Counted from the stretch's first letter, positions 25,915 to 38,010 are shown. The stretch is 64,000 nucleotides of DNA from Procambarus clarkii (GCF_040958095.1 NC_091219.1:27098477-27162476), one strand, 5' to 3'. Numbers and translations: made by a program. The notes: a model not told the origin generated them from the sequence alone.

Positions 25915-27460
25915 TTTGTACAAAGAATCTGCTAAAGCTTTTAGGGCTAATCTTTGACACTCATTTGTCTTTGTCGCCCCATATTTTTTATGTCTGAGTT
26001 GAATGCTCTAAGGCCCTTAACTAACTTTAGGTCATGTCCCATACTTCTTGGGGAGCTAATCGACACTGCTCCTCTCTTTACATTCCTCTCTCGTTCTGTC
26101 TAAACTCGATTATGGCCCTGTTTACTCGTCTGCTTCTCCTTCTACCCTTCACCATCTGGACACACTGCATCATACTGGGTTACGGCTCAGCTCTGGTAAC
26201 TTTCCTTCGACACCTACCCTAAGCCTGTATGTTGAAACTGGCGTCCTGTTTCTACAGGATCGCCATGATCACTACTGTCTTCTCCACCTTGCACGGTCCT
26301 TACAGCACCCTCACTCTTGCTTATGTCATGCCTTGACATTTACCCATCCTGTGGTTCCTGTTCCCCTTCACCACCTATCTCTTTCTGTACGGTTGTCTCT
26401 CTTGCAAAATGCTCTTTCAGTTTGTGTTACCAATATTTCCCCTCATGTCATTCCGTCTTTGCCCCTATGGAGGGGTCCCCGTTCCTAAATTCTGTAAGCC
26501 TTGACCCACATGACTAAAACTTTTACCCCTCCTACAGTTCTAAATCACCTTTTCCTTGAACACTTTTCTTCACACTTCCACTCTATTTCCGTCTTCACCA
26601 ATGGGTCTTAAGTCTGCAGACGGTGTAGGCTACTCTGTTGTTTTTCCTGACTGCACCTTTGTGCCTCCTGCCTCCGGAGACTAGCATCTTCATGGCAGAA
26701 CTTTATGCTATTCTCTATGCTCTTCATCAAGTCTTTTCTCGCTGTCAATCCTCCTCTGTGTTTGTAGTTGACACTTGCAGTGCCCTCATGGCTCTAGAAT
26801 CCTTTAATCCAGTCCATCCTTTGGTAGTTGAAATTCAACATTGGCTGTTTCTTATCTCCAGTAGATTTAAGACAGTGGAATTTTGCTGGATTCCCACCCA
26901 TATTGGTGCGTTCTTAAATGAGCGTGCGGACACTGCCGCTAAGGAAGCTATCCGTACCTGTCCCATGTCCCGTAAAGGTATTCCTTATTATGACTTTTAC
27001 CCAGTTATTCATTTCCCCATTCTTGCCCGTTGTCAGGGTTGTTGGTCTTCTGTTACTGGTAACAAACTGCGTGCTCTTAAGAGTAGTGTGTTCACGTGGC
27101 CTTCCTCCTACCACCGTAACCGGTGGTGGGAAACGGCTCTGGCGAGGTTGTATATTGGTCATACACGTTTAACTCACGGGCACTTAATGGAGCGCTGCCC
27201 TGCTTCTTATTGTCCAAACCGTTGTCTCTACATGTCCTGACTTCCAGGACTTACGTGTCTTGCTTCCCGACCATCCCTCACTGTCAATTGTCCCTCGATA
27301 AAATTCTTGGTAAATTCAATACCTTTGATATTGTTCGCCGTATGCGTTTTTGTTCTTGTATTGGCGACGTTAGTGATATTTAGCGCACTATGATTATCCC
27401 ACACATTTGATGGTTTGGTAATTACTGTACTGTACAGTACTTTGGTTTGGAATGTATCAA
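25915..27460 (+). mobile_element. RNase H-type LINE, old degenerate copy
   Basis: Parallel to the element at 30595-32178 over its whole length. The longest open part (26638-27240) encodes ETSIFMAELYAILYAL (the RNase H Glu), VVDTCSALMALESFNPVHPL (the second Asp), CWIPTHIGAFLNERADTAAK and WETALARLYIGHTRLTHGHL. Upstream parts are broken by many frame changes and stops. The reverse transcriptase is nearly all missing. Confidence 0.8.
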
Positions 27461-27483
27461 ATAAAGTTGTTTCATGTATTCAA

Positions 27484-27600
27484 ATGTGTGAGAAAATCCA
27501 CTGGGGCTGTGAGATGAAGCGAACCTGTAACAAAGGCATTGCCAGTTGCATACTCTACCACCACTGATGGTAAAAGTCTTACAACTGGATATCTTATGTG
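27484..27600 (-). repeat. Inverted repeat, left arm
   Basis: Reverse complement ATCCAGTTGTAAGACTTTTA...GTAGAGTATGCAACTGGCA...CAGTGGATTTTCT matches 28648-28770 on +. This arm keeps an open frame over about 110 codons on the minus strand (27472-27804); that frame is not recognised. The pair flanks about 1 kb. Confidence 0.65.
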
Positions 27601-28647
27601 ACGGGTTATGGTATCACAGCTATACTGAACCAAGATGGTATGGCTCTCCCTCACATAAATGAAAGAAATGCTGCTATTGGCCTTGCAGTGTGTAAGTTGC
27701 AGGTGGAAACAAATGAAAATTATCAAATAAATAATTAAACAATTTACTGAAATAGTAATGAACAAAAATAACACATGACAATACTTGACTATCATGTAAT
27801 GCAAAGGTGAATAAGTTAGTATGACCTTAAATGCAAAAAATAAACTATAAGCAATGAATAAAAGAATTAAGATATACTGGTGTTCTGAAGACAGCTACCA
27901 TACCACCATGGCATCAGTCACACGACGTTGGCTGGAAGCGGACGACGGGTTAGAGACACGAAGGTGATCCTAGAGCACTAAGGGAGAGATTGCCTCTCCA
28001 GGGAGGCAGCGCTCTTTATATAGACCGGTGGTGATGACTCATCCAGTGTCAACACGAGGTGGACATCTGGTCAACTAGCAAACTGCTCATTGTGGCTGGA
28101 GGTGCCTTTGTGTTTAGCTGTACCACTGTCAGTTGAAGGCGGCTAACTGCTTGTTTGTGGGGACAAACTGCCAGTTAGCAGTGGCGCCCGGCTTGCCTCT
28201 GAGTCGTACCAGGCCGTGCCAGGCCCTGGGGGGTATGGAGAGGTGTTAGGACTGATGACTCTTCTGGGCTGGTGTAGATGTATACTTCCAGTGCAGAGGC
28301 ATTGAAGGTGAAGGGAAAAGGCAGTTCCACTGCTATGCAGGGGATTCACGTGACACTTGTGAAGCCACAGAAAGTCTGGAGGCCCTACTGAAGCCAGTCC
28401 AAGTATTAAATAAAACCCCTGAAGTACGCCGGTGAAGGGTAAAGTGAAGGGTGAAGCAAGACCGTATGCCCCAACTTCAGGCACACACAGAAAATCACGT
28501 TTTGGTCCCGCCTCTCAACTGTGTACAGTATTTGAAGTTGGGGCGTATGGTGTTGAACTGCTTCAGCCTTCACCTGATTGCTTGTAGGGCTTACGTAAGA
28601 CGTTGACTCAAGGAGTGGCCTCAAAACTTGCTGTGATTTATGGGGAA

Positions 28648-28770
28648 ATCCAGTTGTAAGACTTTTACAAAGTCAGTAATATACTGTGGTAGAGTATGCA
28701 GCTGCCAGTGCCTTGAGCAAGGGTTTACGTCGCCTCACAGCTCCAGTGGATTTTCTGCTTGGTGTATATC
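28648..28770 (+). repeat. Inverted repeat, right arm
   Basis: Diverged copy of the arm at 27484-27600 in opposite orientation (ATCCAGTTGTAAGACTTTTA, GTAGAGTATGCAGCTGCCAG, CTCCAGTGGATTTTCTG). Confidence 0.65.
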
Positions 28771-30581
28771 AGGTTGTGATTTTGTGTGTGTACCGTATTG
28801 TTATGATCGCCGTTTGATAAGTCCTTTCTGGCCTCAAGAGTCATTGTTACCCACCTAGAAAGATTGCAGATGGCCAAAGCAGTTATTTAAGTTAAGAAGG
28901 GACAAGTCTTAAACAGAATTTTGCATAATATTTGACTGTAAAGGGGTAAATTGAGGTAGATTGAAAAACAAAATGGTGAACCGGGCAGGCGGTACTCACA
29001 ATTAGGCGAGTACACTCAGGAACTTTTAAAGTGCAACCAAACATGCTTTAGGCTCTCACAACAAGAGGTGAGTGGTGGTGGCTCAGGTGCTCAGCCAATC
29101 AGAGCACCTAAGGAGGGAGGGCAGGAGTGAGAAGGGGGTGGTATGTGGAAGTTTGGTGACAGTTGTGTGTAGTTTGTTCATCTTCATTGTAAGTTTCATG
29201 GCTTGGTGTGCATTTCCCTAGTAAATTTAATTAGGGAAAAATTCAGGTGTTTGATTTTTTAAATCAACTTTTTAAATGTTGAGTTGTTAAAGCCTCAAAG
29301 TGCATGGAGTTGGTTTGGGAGTATGGCATCCTCATGCTGTTGCGTGCTCGCGTGAGGTAGCAAAGGTGATGTAAAGTTGTGGGGTGTACATGCTTGGGAC
29401 GTCCTCTCTCGGGATGGCTGGTGTTAGACCTGTGTGTTTGTCGGTTGTTGAAAAGCCGTCATCCTTTGCTGTTGTGGTATTGATTTTACATTGTTCATCT
29501 TGTAATTAATACTGTAGTGCGATATCTAGGGCTACCATTTGTAGGTTTAAAATGTCTAATACAAACAGTTGTCCAATGAGTTTTAATAGGAAATATCATC
29601 CACCAAGCACCATTGTACAATTATATTAATTGATAGTATATGGATTGTGCAGAACTGCTTAGAATGATCTTTAACACTTGGCTATATTGGTCATGTCAAA
29701 TACCTGCACAGTGAATGCTCAAAGACCCTTTCTTTATTCAGTGTTGTCACATACCTCATGGGGGTATGGATAGGCAAACACTCATTCGGTTAAACTTGCC
29801 TTGTAGTACTTTCAGAGCTCAGTAATTTGGAATCTGGTTAGCACTTTCCAAATAAATTGACCTTTAAAGTGAATTCCTATTTAGGTTTAAAACATTATAC
29901 CGAATGAGAAACTCGGATTATATAGCCGAACACCAGAAATGTTGTTATTCAATTTGGTTGCCTAAAGCACATTCAAGGACTACACATTACATGGCATTCC
30001 AGGATTCCTCTATACCTTGCCTTATGCTGTAAACATTGCCACAACCCTGTGTTTTATTGATTTAAATGGCCACAGGGAGGCATACAACACTGCAGATCCA
30101 TTAGTTATCCACTGTGCTGACAAGTGGGCTGACTGATGTTCGTTGACACCTGTATCGTGCTTCAATTTAATCGCCAGGAGATCACCCTCTCACTAGACTC
30201 GTCTGTAGGAAGTACAGTATAGGATCTCAAATTACCTTGGATCATAAATAGCATAAGACTTGGGGATAGGAGAGGGTTGCAGTGTTTGTCATGGCTCTCA
30301 GTTGTTCCTGGTATTAGGCAATTTAGTTCTGGAATCATTTTTGTTGGCCAATGTTAAACTTTTTCGAAAGTAGATGTTTTTCTGAAAGGGAAGGGGGGGG
30401 GGGAACCTCTATGCCTGGATACAGCTATCTAAGTGAATACTTAGACTTATACAGTAGAATAACTACCTTCTTTTCCTTAGTCAAAAAGGTTGCTTGTTTA
30501 TTTCTAGGGACTTGTATTTTCTTTTATTTTTAACTGCAGCAACTTTCAGTGAATGATAGATTCTTAGTGAAAGGACCTTTA
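28771..30581. other. Intergenic, no gene seen
   Basis: AT-rich unique-looking sequence. I see no exon pair, RNA gene or known repeat. Confidence 0.45.
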
Positions 30582-30594
30582 CTTCATTGTTGTT
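30582..30594 (+). repeat. Target-site duplication, 5' copy
   Basis: CTTCATTGTTGTT, identical to 32179-32191. Confidence 0.8.
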
Positions 30595-32178
30595 GCTTTA
30601 TGGTCATCTCATTGTGTACAGGGATTCCGCGAAGCTTTTGGGGTTAGTCTTTGACACTCGTTTGTCTTGGTCAGCCCATATCTCTTGCCTCCGAGTTGAA
30701 TGCTCTAAGGCCCTCAACCTCCTTAAGGTTTTGTCCCATACTTCTTGGGGAGCGGATAGGCGCACGCTCCTCTATTTGCACTCCTCTCTCGTCCTGTCTA
30801 AACTCGATTATGGTTGCCCTGCATACTCTTCTACTTCTCCTCCTACTCTTCGCCATCTTGATGCTTTGCACCATACTGGGTTGCGTCTCGGCTCTGGTGG
30901 CTTTCGTTCGACTCCCGCCCTTAGTTTGTATGTTGACACTGGCTTTCTCTCTCTTCAGGACTGCCGTGATCGCTACTGTCTTCGCTATCTTGCGCGGTCC
31001 TTCCAACATCCTTCCTCTCGCCTCTGTCGTGCATTGACTTTTCCTCCTCCTGTGGTTCCTGTTCCTCTTCATTGTCTCCCACTTTCTGTCCAGTTATCTC
31101 GCTTACAGGATTCTCCTTCTGTTCATATTTCTAATGTTTCTCCTCGTATTGTTCCTTCATTACCTCCGTGGAGAGTCCCCCTTCCCAAGTTTTGTACGTC
31201 CTTGACTTGTATTACTAAAGCCATTACCCCTCCTACAATTCTGAAAAGCCTCTTCCTTGAGCACTTTTCTTCGCACTCCCACTCTATTTCCATCTTCCCT
31301 GATGGGTCTAAGTCTGCGGATGGTGTGGGCTACTCTGTTGTTTTTCCTGACCGTACTTACATGTGTCGCCTCCCTTCGGAGGCTAGCGTCTTTACGGCAG
31401 AACTTTATGCTATTCTCTATGCTCTTTGTCTCTTGCTTTCTCATTCTCATTCCTCCTTTGTGGTTGTAGTTGATTCTCGTAGTGCTCTCATGGCTCTAGG
31501 GTCCTTTAATCCAGTCCATCCAGTGGTCATTGAGATTCAACATTGGCTGTTTCTTATTTCTAGTAAATTTAAATCAGTAGAGTTTTGCTGGGTTCCCAGC
31601 CATATTGGTGTTTCAATGAGCTTGCGGATGCTGCCGCTAAGGAAGCTATCCGTTCTTGTCCCATCTCCCGTAAAGGTATTCCTTATTCCGACTTTTATCC
31701 TGTTATTCATTCTTCCCCGTTGGCAGGGTTGTTGGTCCTCTGTGGTTGGTAACAAGCTGCGTACTCTCAAACTTAGTGTGTCCCCGTGGCCTTCCTCCTA
31801 CCACCATAACCGGCGGTGGGACACTGCTTTGGCACGGCTGTGGGTTGGTCATACCCGCTTAACCCACGGTCACTTAATGGAGCGCCGCCCTGCTCCTTAT
31901 TGTCCGAATTGCGTTGTCCCTCTTACAGTTGTGCATATCCTTGTTGAATGTCCTGACTTCCAGGACGAGCGTGTCTCTTGCTTTCCGACCGTCCCACGCA
32001 GTCACTTGTCCCTCGATAGAATTCTAGGTGGATCGGATACTTTTGATATCATTCGCCTTATGCGTTTTTGTTCTCGTACGTATTGGCATTCTTGGTGTTA
32101 TTTAGCGCCCTCTGATTATTTCGCAATTTGATGGTGCTACATGGCCTTCCTGGTTTGGTGCCTTCTTTTGGTAATTAC
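30595..32178 (+). mobile_element. RNase H-type LINE, young 5'-truncated insertion
   Basis: Begins inside the reverse transcriptase C-terminus (SAKLLGLVFDTRLSWSAHI, LDYGCPAYSS). It continues into an RNase H domain with the acidic set FPDGSKSADG, FTAELYAILYAL and VVDSRSALMAL, and CWVPSHIG before the last acidic site. It ends with a Cys-x2-Cys...His...Cys finger (CPNCVVPLTVVHILVEC). A frame change after SHIG shifts the last RNase H motif out of frame, and the original frame returns near WQGCW. It ends in CTTCTTTTGGTAATTAC without a poly(A) tail and is flanked by a 13-bp duplication. Clade probably I/Jockey-like. Confidence 0.88.
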
Positions 32179-32191
32179 CTTCATTGTTGTT
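32179..32191 (+). repeat. Target-site duplication, 3' copy
   Basis: CTTCATTGTTGTT right after the LINE 3' end. Confidence 0.8.
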
Positions 32192-33220
32192 TCATTTTAA
32201 TGTGGTACTGTAGTTGTGATATGGATTGTTCTGGCTCACGTGCAAGGTCTTGGATTTTTTTCTGTTTTATATTAAGAAATTGCCAGTCTTGTTACTATTT
32301 GTAGAGTTAGAGATCTGCATTAAGGCCTCAATATTATAATTTTTTTTTTTATAACATCAGCAATTTTTGTGGTTGGTAATATTTAGATTAATGTCAGTGA
32401 TGTATATGACAAGGGTTAAGACCCCCTGTGGTATGACAGCATTTTTCCCAGTCATTTCTTTAACAAATGAAAGGGTCCTCGTAACCATTCTTTTGTCCTT
32501 TCTACCATGTACCTGTTTGTTGCTTCTTGGTCTTTCATTTGGTACTTTGGCAATGTTGCAATTACCATTTCTAAAAAAAAAAAAAAATGAGCAGGTTCAT
32601 TAGGCAGGGTTTGTTTTTAGCAAACAGTTTAAAAAAAAAAAAAATTCCATTCCTTCAGGACCTTGCAGATGTTAGGTCAAACTAATTGACAGTAATCTGT
32701 TTTGCCCTTTCAAACAATGATGGTTTTAATCTAGGCAAAATATTTCAGAATATCTTTAGTTTGGCAGACAAATCATTTAAGAGCTTTGATTAAATTTAAG
32801 TGACCAAAGACTTTGTGAAAACCAGGTTGTATAGATGCTTCAGTGTCACTTTTCTAATTGTTTGTAAATTTAACATTGATCTTTAATTTAATCATAATTT
32901 GCACAAAGCTTAGGCGTTGCATAGCTTTAAATTTACTTTCAAATATGAAAACTAAAATATTGACTAAAGTGTCTTCCACTTTAATATTTCAGACTAATTT
33001 GCAATATTTGTTAGTTCATATAAATTGAATAGGTAGTCCACTTTTACATCTTTCCAATGCATTTTGCATGCACCTATGTAACAAGTTACAAATAGGTGTA
33101 AATTTTACAAAGTATTTATTTTCAAAGTAAAAGAATTTCAGATGTTTAAACATTGCATCAATAGTAGTAAACAATTTCCAGCATAATTTCAGGATAAGGT
33201 ATATAAAGTAGTTTCATTAA
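32192..33220. other. AT-rich intergenic, no gene seen
   Basis: Contains two A-runs (about 32573 and 32630) but no body that I can place in a family. Confidence 0.45.
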
Positions 33221-33224
33221 AATA

Positions 33225-36200
33225 GTTTTATTTAATAAGTTTTACATATAGTATTTATAATACATCTAATATTTATTAGTTTCAGGTTGTGGGACAGATG
33301 CTCCTAGATGAACAGAAGATCCAAAAGGCCAAGACAACTCCAGAGACAATCACCTGTAAAAGAAAAATAAACATTAAACAGGGACACTACTTTTATTATC
33401 ACCAATGCCTAATAACAAGCCCACAAAATCCTAACATCCTATCTTTCAAGATAGGCTCAGCAAGGCCTATCCCTTACTCTGGTTTTATTGCAGAGCTTGT
33501 TCCCTGAATGGGTGCATTACATCCACCACTTTAGTGCCATCAACACATTGTACATATGCTTTACTGTAAGCACTGTACAATGCATGCCAGGCACTAAAGT
33601 TTTAGATGCATCCACCCATTCAGCAAACAAGCCCTGTGAGAATTAACAATGTAACCATTGTTAAGGGTCCCTAAACCTATGCAAATCTAGTCCATCTAGT
33701 AGATGGGTAGTAGAGCAATGCTCTGAAAAAGCCAAGCCAGGGAGATCTGCAGGACTGCCTGGTCCCCTTTTATGCAATGGGGTAGGATCAGTACAAACTG
33801 CATCATCCCTGTGGGTTGTAACAGTAGGACATGGTTACACACCTATAAATGGACTAGATAAGAGAATTAAGATTAGGTCATTGATATAGCTAAAACATCA
33901 AATTCAAACTCACCCACTTTGGTAGCTTTCCTTTTGCAGAGTAAAGGAGCCTCACTCCTAGCCAGTCCATGCATCATAATCACTTTCACCTGAAAAATAT
34001 TTCAATTTAATTTCAGATTTAAAGCCAATCTTGCTTTACAAATTCAGATGGAAAAATTTCTTTAAGGAATTTACCTTTCCTACATATTCTAGTAGCAGTA
34101 GTAAAGATCTAATTTAGCAATATAAATATATGGCATCAATTTGCCAAGTTTCAATAAATGTCATTTGAGAAACTATCCACAACTGCACTTCAATGGCAAT
34201 TTACATTTATCTTTAGCCAATGCTATATTTAAGTTATTACTATTTTTTTTACTTTTATGCAAATCTATTCAGATTAACCTTTACTACAACTCACCTGATT
34301 CTGTTTAAGCAACTGACAGAGGGACTTCTGGACTTTCCAAACCACATTCTGGAAAACTATATAAATTTAAAACCAAGCTAAAGTAAACATTGAATATTTT
34401 TTTTACTTTCAAGGGAAAAATACCATCACTTAGAACAAAACTTTTCCTGCCATTAACTTTGACTCATGATTACCCTTAACAGTTATACATTTATAGATTA
34501 AAGCTTATTTAACAAACATTTAATGTTAACTAAACAAGATTGATATTTCATTAAAATTTTATTAATAAAACACCCTCAACTATGCTGTTTAAGATCTAAT
34601 GCCCCACATTACAATTTTAACATAGCACTATTCAATACATTCCTGAAAGGACTAAACTTGCAGATATGGTACACACTAGCCTAAGCCTAGACTTCCATAC
34701 CCTAATATTTAATAGGTTTTTAGCAATTAACTTCTACCCTCTAATTCCAATGTACACAACACTACTTACTGAAGATCTGCAAGTAATTTCCTGCAGCTCT
34801 TTGTTGCCAGGACCTTCCACTATTCTGATGTTAGCTGGAACATTTGTGCCAGCTGCTGGTTTGAAAGGGAGGCATACCATGTGCCAATTCAGGAAGCTTT
34901 CCACGTTCCTCACTGCATGTCAGCTCAGGACCTCACTACCATGTTGGGAGGCAGTTGAAGACTAACCAATCAACATCCCAGGCTGGAGAGCAGTGCCAGC
35001 TCCAGGAGAATTTACCACCTGCAAAAAAATTTAATACTCTTAACAATCTACACCATCTATCTCATCTTTACCTAGCCCCCAAACCTTACATTTGTCAGCA
35101 TTAAACTGCATCTGGTAGTCTTAACTATATAGGGCATCCGTATTTTTTATTTGCCAATTCTGCAACTATTGCAGTCTAAACCATAATCTTGCGAATAACC
35201 GAGGTCCAAGGAGAGCTTTTAGGCACTACTTACAACACTTCTCCCAACTTAACCCCATTTATAATTTCCTTTGGTATAGCCATGACCTAATCAACTTCAG
35301 TCAGCATTCCCAATGATCCGAGCCCCTATCAATTTTGGCCCACTATCAAAATCTCTGCTGAAGTCAAGGTACACAAAATCACAAACCTTATAACTATTTC
35401 CTCAACTATGCAACCTAATCCATGAACATTTAGTAATAAAACTATGCGATTCATGTATCTAGTCATGTTTCTCAAATAGAGTAGAGAAATGGCACTTATA
35501 ATGTTAGATTCTAGTAACTTTCCTCACAATAGACTAAGCTAATTGGTCACTAACTTAAGCGTTAAAGTTAACTCAAACTTTTCCTTTAAAACTTGCTATA
35601 TTAGGAAGTTTCCACGACCGGCCTTTACCCGACATAATTAAATAGGGTAAAAAACGGTATATTAAATGCAGTAAAACTACGGTAAATTCAATATGATAAA
35701 CTTGCATTCTTTAAGCATGGGCTGCATAGTAAGTGAACTAAACTAAATGTTAAGCACCCTGGCAAACCACTTCGTTCTATTCAATTTCTTTATTTCATCA
35801 CTTTGTCCGGCTACAATTTTTAGATTAGATTAAAGGAACACCCTCCCTGGTAACGGCTGAACTAGTTAACCAAATACAAATATTTAGGTAAAATACTTTC
35901 ATAAAACCCGTCTACTTCCCACACCAGTAGACTTGTTCTGCTAAAGGCATAATGTAATGTTCCACTTTAGTAAATAAAGACTTAAAAAAACACTACCCCA
36001 TCTGTGTAGTTACTGGTTACCTGACATTCTACGCTTAAAATAACCCATATATTCCCCATAATTGTTCGATATAACTTACCTCTCGCCCGCTGGTCGAGTA
36101 CACAGCAGTATATATCCTCCTCCATCACTCACCGCGTGGATACTATTTCACTCTGGCCGCAAATTGCCTCAAATCACCTACGTTGTCCATAAACATATAT
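33225..36200 (-). CDS. Five-exon transcription unit with a 96-codon frame, unrecognised
   Basis: Exons on the minus strand are about 36200-36080, 35018-34770, 34348-34295, 33989-33914 and 33353 to about 33225, each with a consensus donor or acceptor. A frame starting at ATG 34878-34880 stays open through four exons with matching phases (0, 0, 1) and stops at 33304: 37, 18, 25 and 16 codons. Its start reads MVCLPFKPAAGTNVPANIRI. I see no domain, signal peptide or membrane span. Exon 1 and the first half of exon 2 would be 5' UTR; AATAAA motifs follow the stop. It could be a small orphan protein or a spliced non-coding RNA whose frame is open by chance. Confidence 0.5.
33304..33353 (-). CDS. 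Exon 5 coding part of the 33-36 kb unit
   Basis: The acceptor CTTTTACAG leads to DCLWSCLGLLDLLFI and a TAG stop. AATAAA-type signals follow near 33270 and 33230. Confidence 0.42.
33495..33632. repeat. Long hairpin in intron 4 of the 33-36 kb unit
   Basis: Arms GCTTGTT...CTGAATGGGTG...ACTTTAGTGCC...CATTGTACA and their reverse complements pair over about 60 positions with small bulges. The terminal loop is GCTTTACTGTAAGC, itself a short stem. It could be a long pre-miRNA-like hairpin or a small foldback MITE. Confidence 0.75.
33914..33989 (-). CDS. Exon 4 of the 33-36 kb unit
   Basis: 76 bases encoding VKVIMMHGLARSEAP and LLCKRKATKV. The acceptor is ATATTTTTCAG and the donor GTGG|GTGAGT. A faint resemblance to ribosomal protein S30 (HG-LAR) was not upheld. 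Confidence 0.5.
34295..34348 (-). CDS. Exon 3 of the 33-36 kb unit
   Basis: 54 bases, phase 0 to 0, encoding NVVWKVQKSLCQLLKQNQ. The acceptor is GTTTTCCAG and the donor CAG|GTGAGT. Confidence 0.5.
34770..35018 (-). CDS. Exon 2 of the 33-36 kb unit, holds the start codon
   Basis: The acceptor TTTTTTTGCAG and donor TTCA|GTAAGT are both strong. The first 138 bases have stops in all frames. From 34880 a frame of 37 codons opens and exits in phase 0. Confidence 0.45.
36080..36200 (-). other. Exon 1 of the 33-36 kb unit (5' boundary uncertain)
   Basis: The donor AGAG|GTAAGT lies at 36080/36079. A second possible donor, CGCG|GTGAGT, lies upstream. The start site is not defined by a clear TATA box. 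Confidence 0.4.
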
Positions 36201-36529
36201 AGAAGAGCAACTGACCGTAGCAACCGTATAGGGATCATCACATAACGTGGGAACATTAGTAGTACTGCTGTCAAAACATAGATGGCGCCAGGACAAACGG
36301 TAATTCCTATGGACTCGGATACAAGACACTCCGTACATCGTCAACATCGCACACTAATATTTTTACCACTTCGGACACCAGCTTTAGACGTTTCGCATAT
36401 GTGTACGTGTTCCATATTAAAACGACAATATAATGCTATTAACAATTAAAATCTTCTATTTAACAGGCATATAGTTATTAAATGACAAATACAAATAAAT
36501 GACAAATAAATACAAATTCGTCCTTCACT

Positions 36530-37022
36530 TATGGTAAAGGAAAGTCTACTTGGAAGGATTCAATTTACATGAGATTACGATTAGGATATAAATATATCTG
36601 GCAATACGGTGTTGATGTCAGTGAAAAAGATAAGGAGTGTAAATTATGTAGTATGCCGTACGCCCACACCTTAGAACATTATGTATTAGAGTGTCACCTT
36701 ATTGAAAAATATAGTAATAAGGAAATAAATAGTGTACCACATCAAATTGTTTGGATGTGTGATAATGGTATAATAGACAGTATACTTAGGAGCTACAAGA
36801 ATTTTGCCCCAAGAATGTAACAATTATATGCTGTACTTGCTGTATTACCCTGCAATGTAAAATGGGATTCTTGTACTGTTATATGTCTATTTGTACTCAC
36901 TGAATTTGTGCGCCCCTTGAGGGACTTGAAGTAGAGGGGGGTAGAAATAGCCTAAGCTACTCTATCCCTTTGAGATGTATTTATTGCTTATCTCAATAAA
37001 CATACTTGAACTTGAACTTGAA
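36530..37022 (+). mobile_element. LINE 3' end with C-terminal zinc finger
   Basis: Encodes MRLRLGYKYIWQYGVDVSEK, then CKLCSMPYAHTLEHYVLEC and WMCDNGIIDSILRSYKNFAP, followed by about 120 bases of 3' UTR with CGCCCCTTGAGGGACTTG. The tail AATAAACATACTTGAACTTGAACTTGAAC shows TTGAAC repeats at the 3' terminus. Same family as 6185-6700 and 37340-37595. Confidence 0.75.
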
Positions 37023-37339
37023 CTACATAAATACACAGATTTACGTATGCCCTACATAAAGTGTTCGATGTGTCTTTTACATAGTGTCATTAACGTGCAT
37101 TTACAAAGGTGAAATGGAATTCTGATCAGCTTCCACATATACTTTATACACATACATATACACACACAGACATATGCATACACACATACATACACATATA
37201 TTTGTCTCTTTTACTCTGACAAGGTGAGATAACTGATAGAGAAACTAGTGTGCAATTAAGCACTTAATCACTGAAGGTGATTAAGGTGCTTTCACAAGCT
37301 CAGGTTATAGAGTTACATCACATACATTCATTGCATAAT

Positions 37340-37595
37340 TGATACGTTACATGGTCAATCTAGGGTACAAGTCCAATATATCATCAAGTGTTCCAGTACT
37401 CAAATAGTAATTACACAGTTCAGCATACCTTAGCCCAGGAGGGCGAAAGTCAGTCAGTATGGGACATTCTACAATATAATGTTCAAGGGAGTGCATATTT
37501 TCTCTTTCACAAAGTTGACACATTGTGTACTCGACATTTGGGTTTTGAGAAAGCTGCCAGATACGTCTATATCCCAAGCGTATTCTGGCCACTAT
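37340..37595 (-). mobile_element. LINE C-terminal zinc-finger fragment
   Basis: Minus strand: ARIRLGYRRIWQLSQNPN, then CQLCERENMHSLEHYIVEC and LDDILDLYPRLTM. It runs toward the copy at 36530-37022, giving a tail-to-tail pair. Confidence 0.7.
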
Positions 37596-37609
37596 AACAT
37601 CACATTGCC

Positions 37610-38010
37610 GGGTTCTTGTTCCATTTTGTTAGGCTTAACCGGCAGGCCAAGGTCTGGCAAACACGCAGCGGGGACCATGCATGCGGCGAAAGAGGCTGCA
37701 TAGAAAAAATTCCGGGCATACCCGGCAGACAAAAATCTAAAAATCCGGCGGCGAAGGAGGCTGCATTAAAATTTTTATGCCTAACCCGTAGAAAAAAAAA
37801 AAATTGGCCAAAATATGTCTGGAATTCTGGCAACAAGAATGTCTGTATATAAGTAATCCACAGCTAGGAGCCACATAAAATGATCCGGGCTTAACCGGCG
37901 GACAAAATTCCGGCAAACTAGCACCGTTGATAAATAAAAATTCCCGGGCTTAACCGGCAGACTATAATTCTGGCAAGCTAGCGGCTAGGGCAAGGGTGTA
38001 TAAGAATTCC
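37610..38010. repeat. Degenerate repeats with GGCTTAACCGGCAG
   Basis: Five to six diverged units with CCGGGCTTAACCGGCAGAC or CGGGCATACCCGGCAGAC, followed by AAAATTCTGGCAAGC. Each core is nearly palindromic. Confidence 0.6.

Noticed and set aside
30587-30620. ATG at 30587 as start of the LINE protein
   Set aside because: It lies in the target-site duplication, outside the element; the real start is lost by 5' truncation.
33914-33989. Ribosomal protein S30/FAU exon
   Set aside because: Only HG-LAR matches; the rest of the protein and the neighbouring exons do not.
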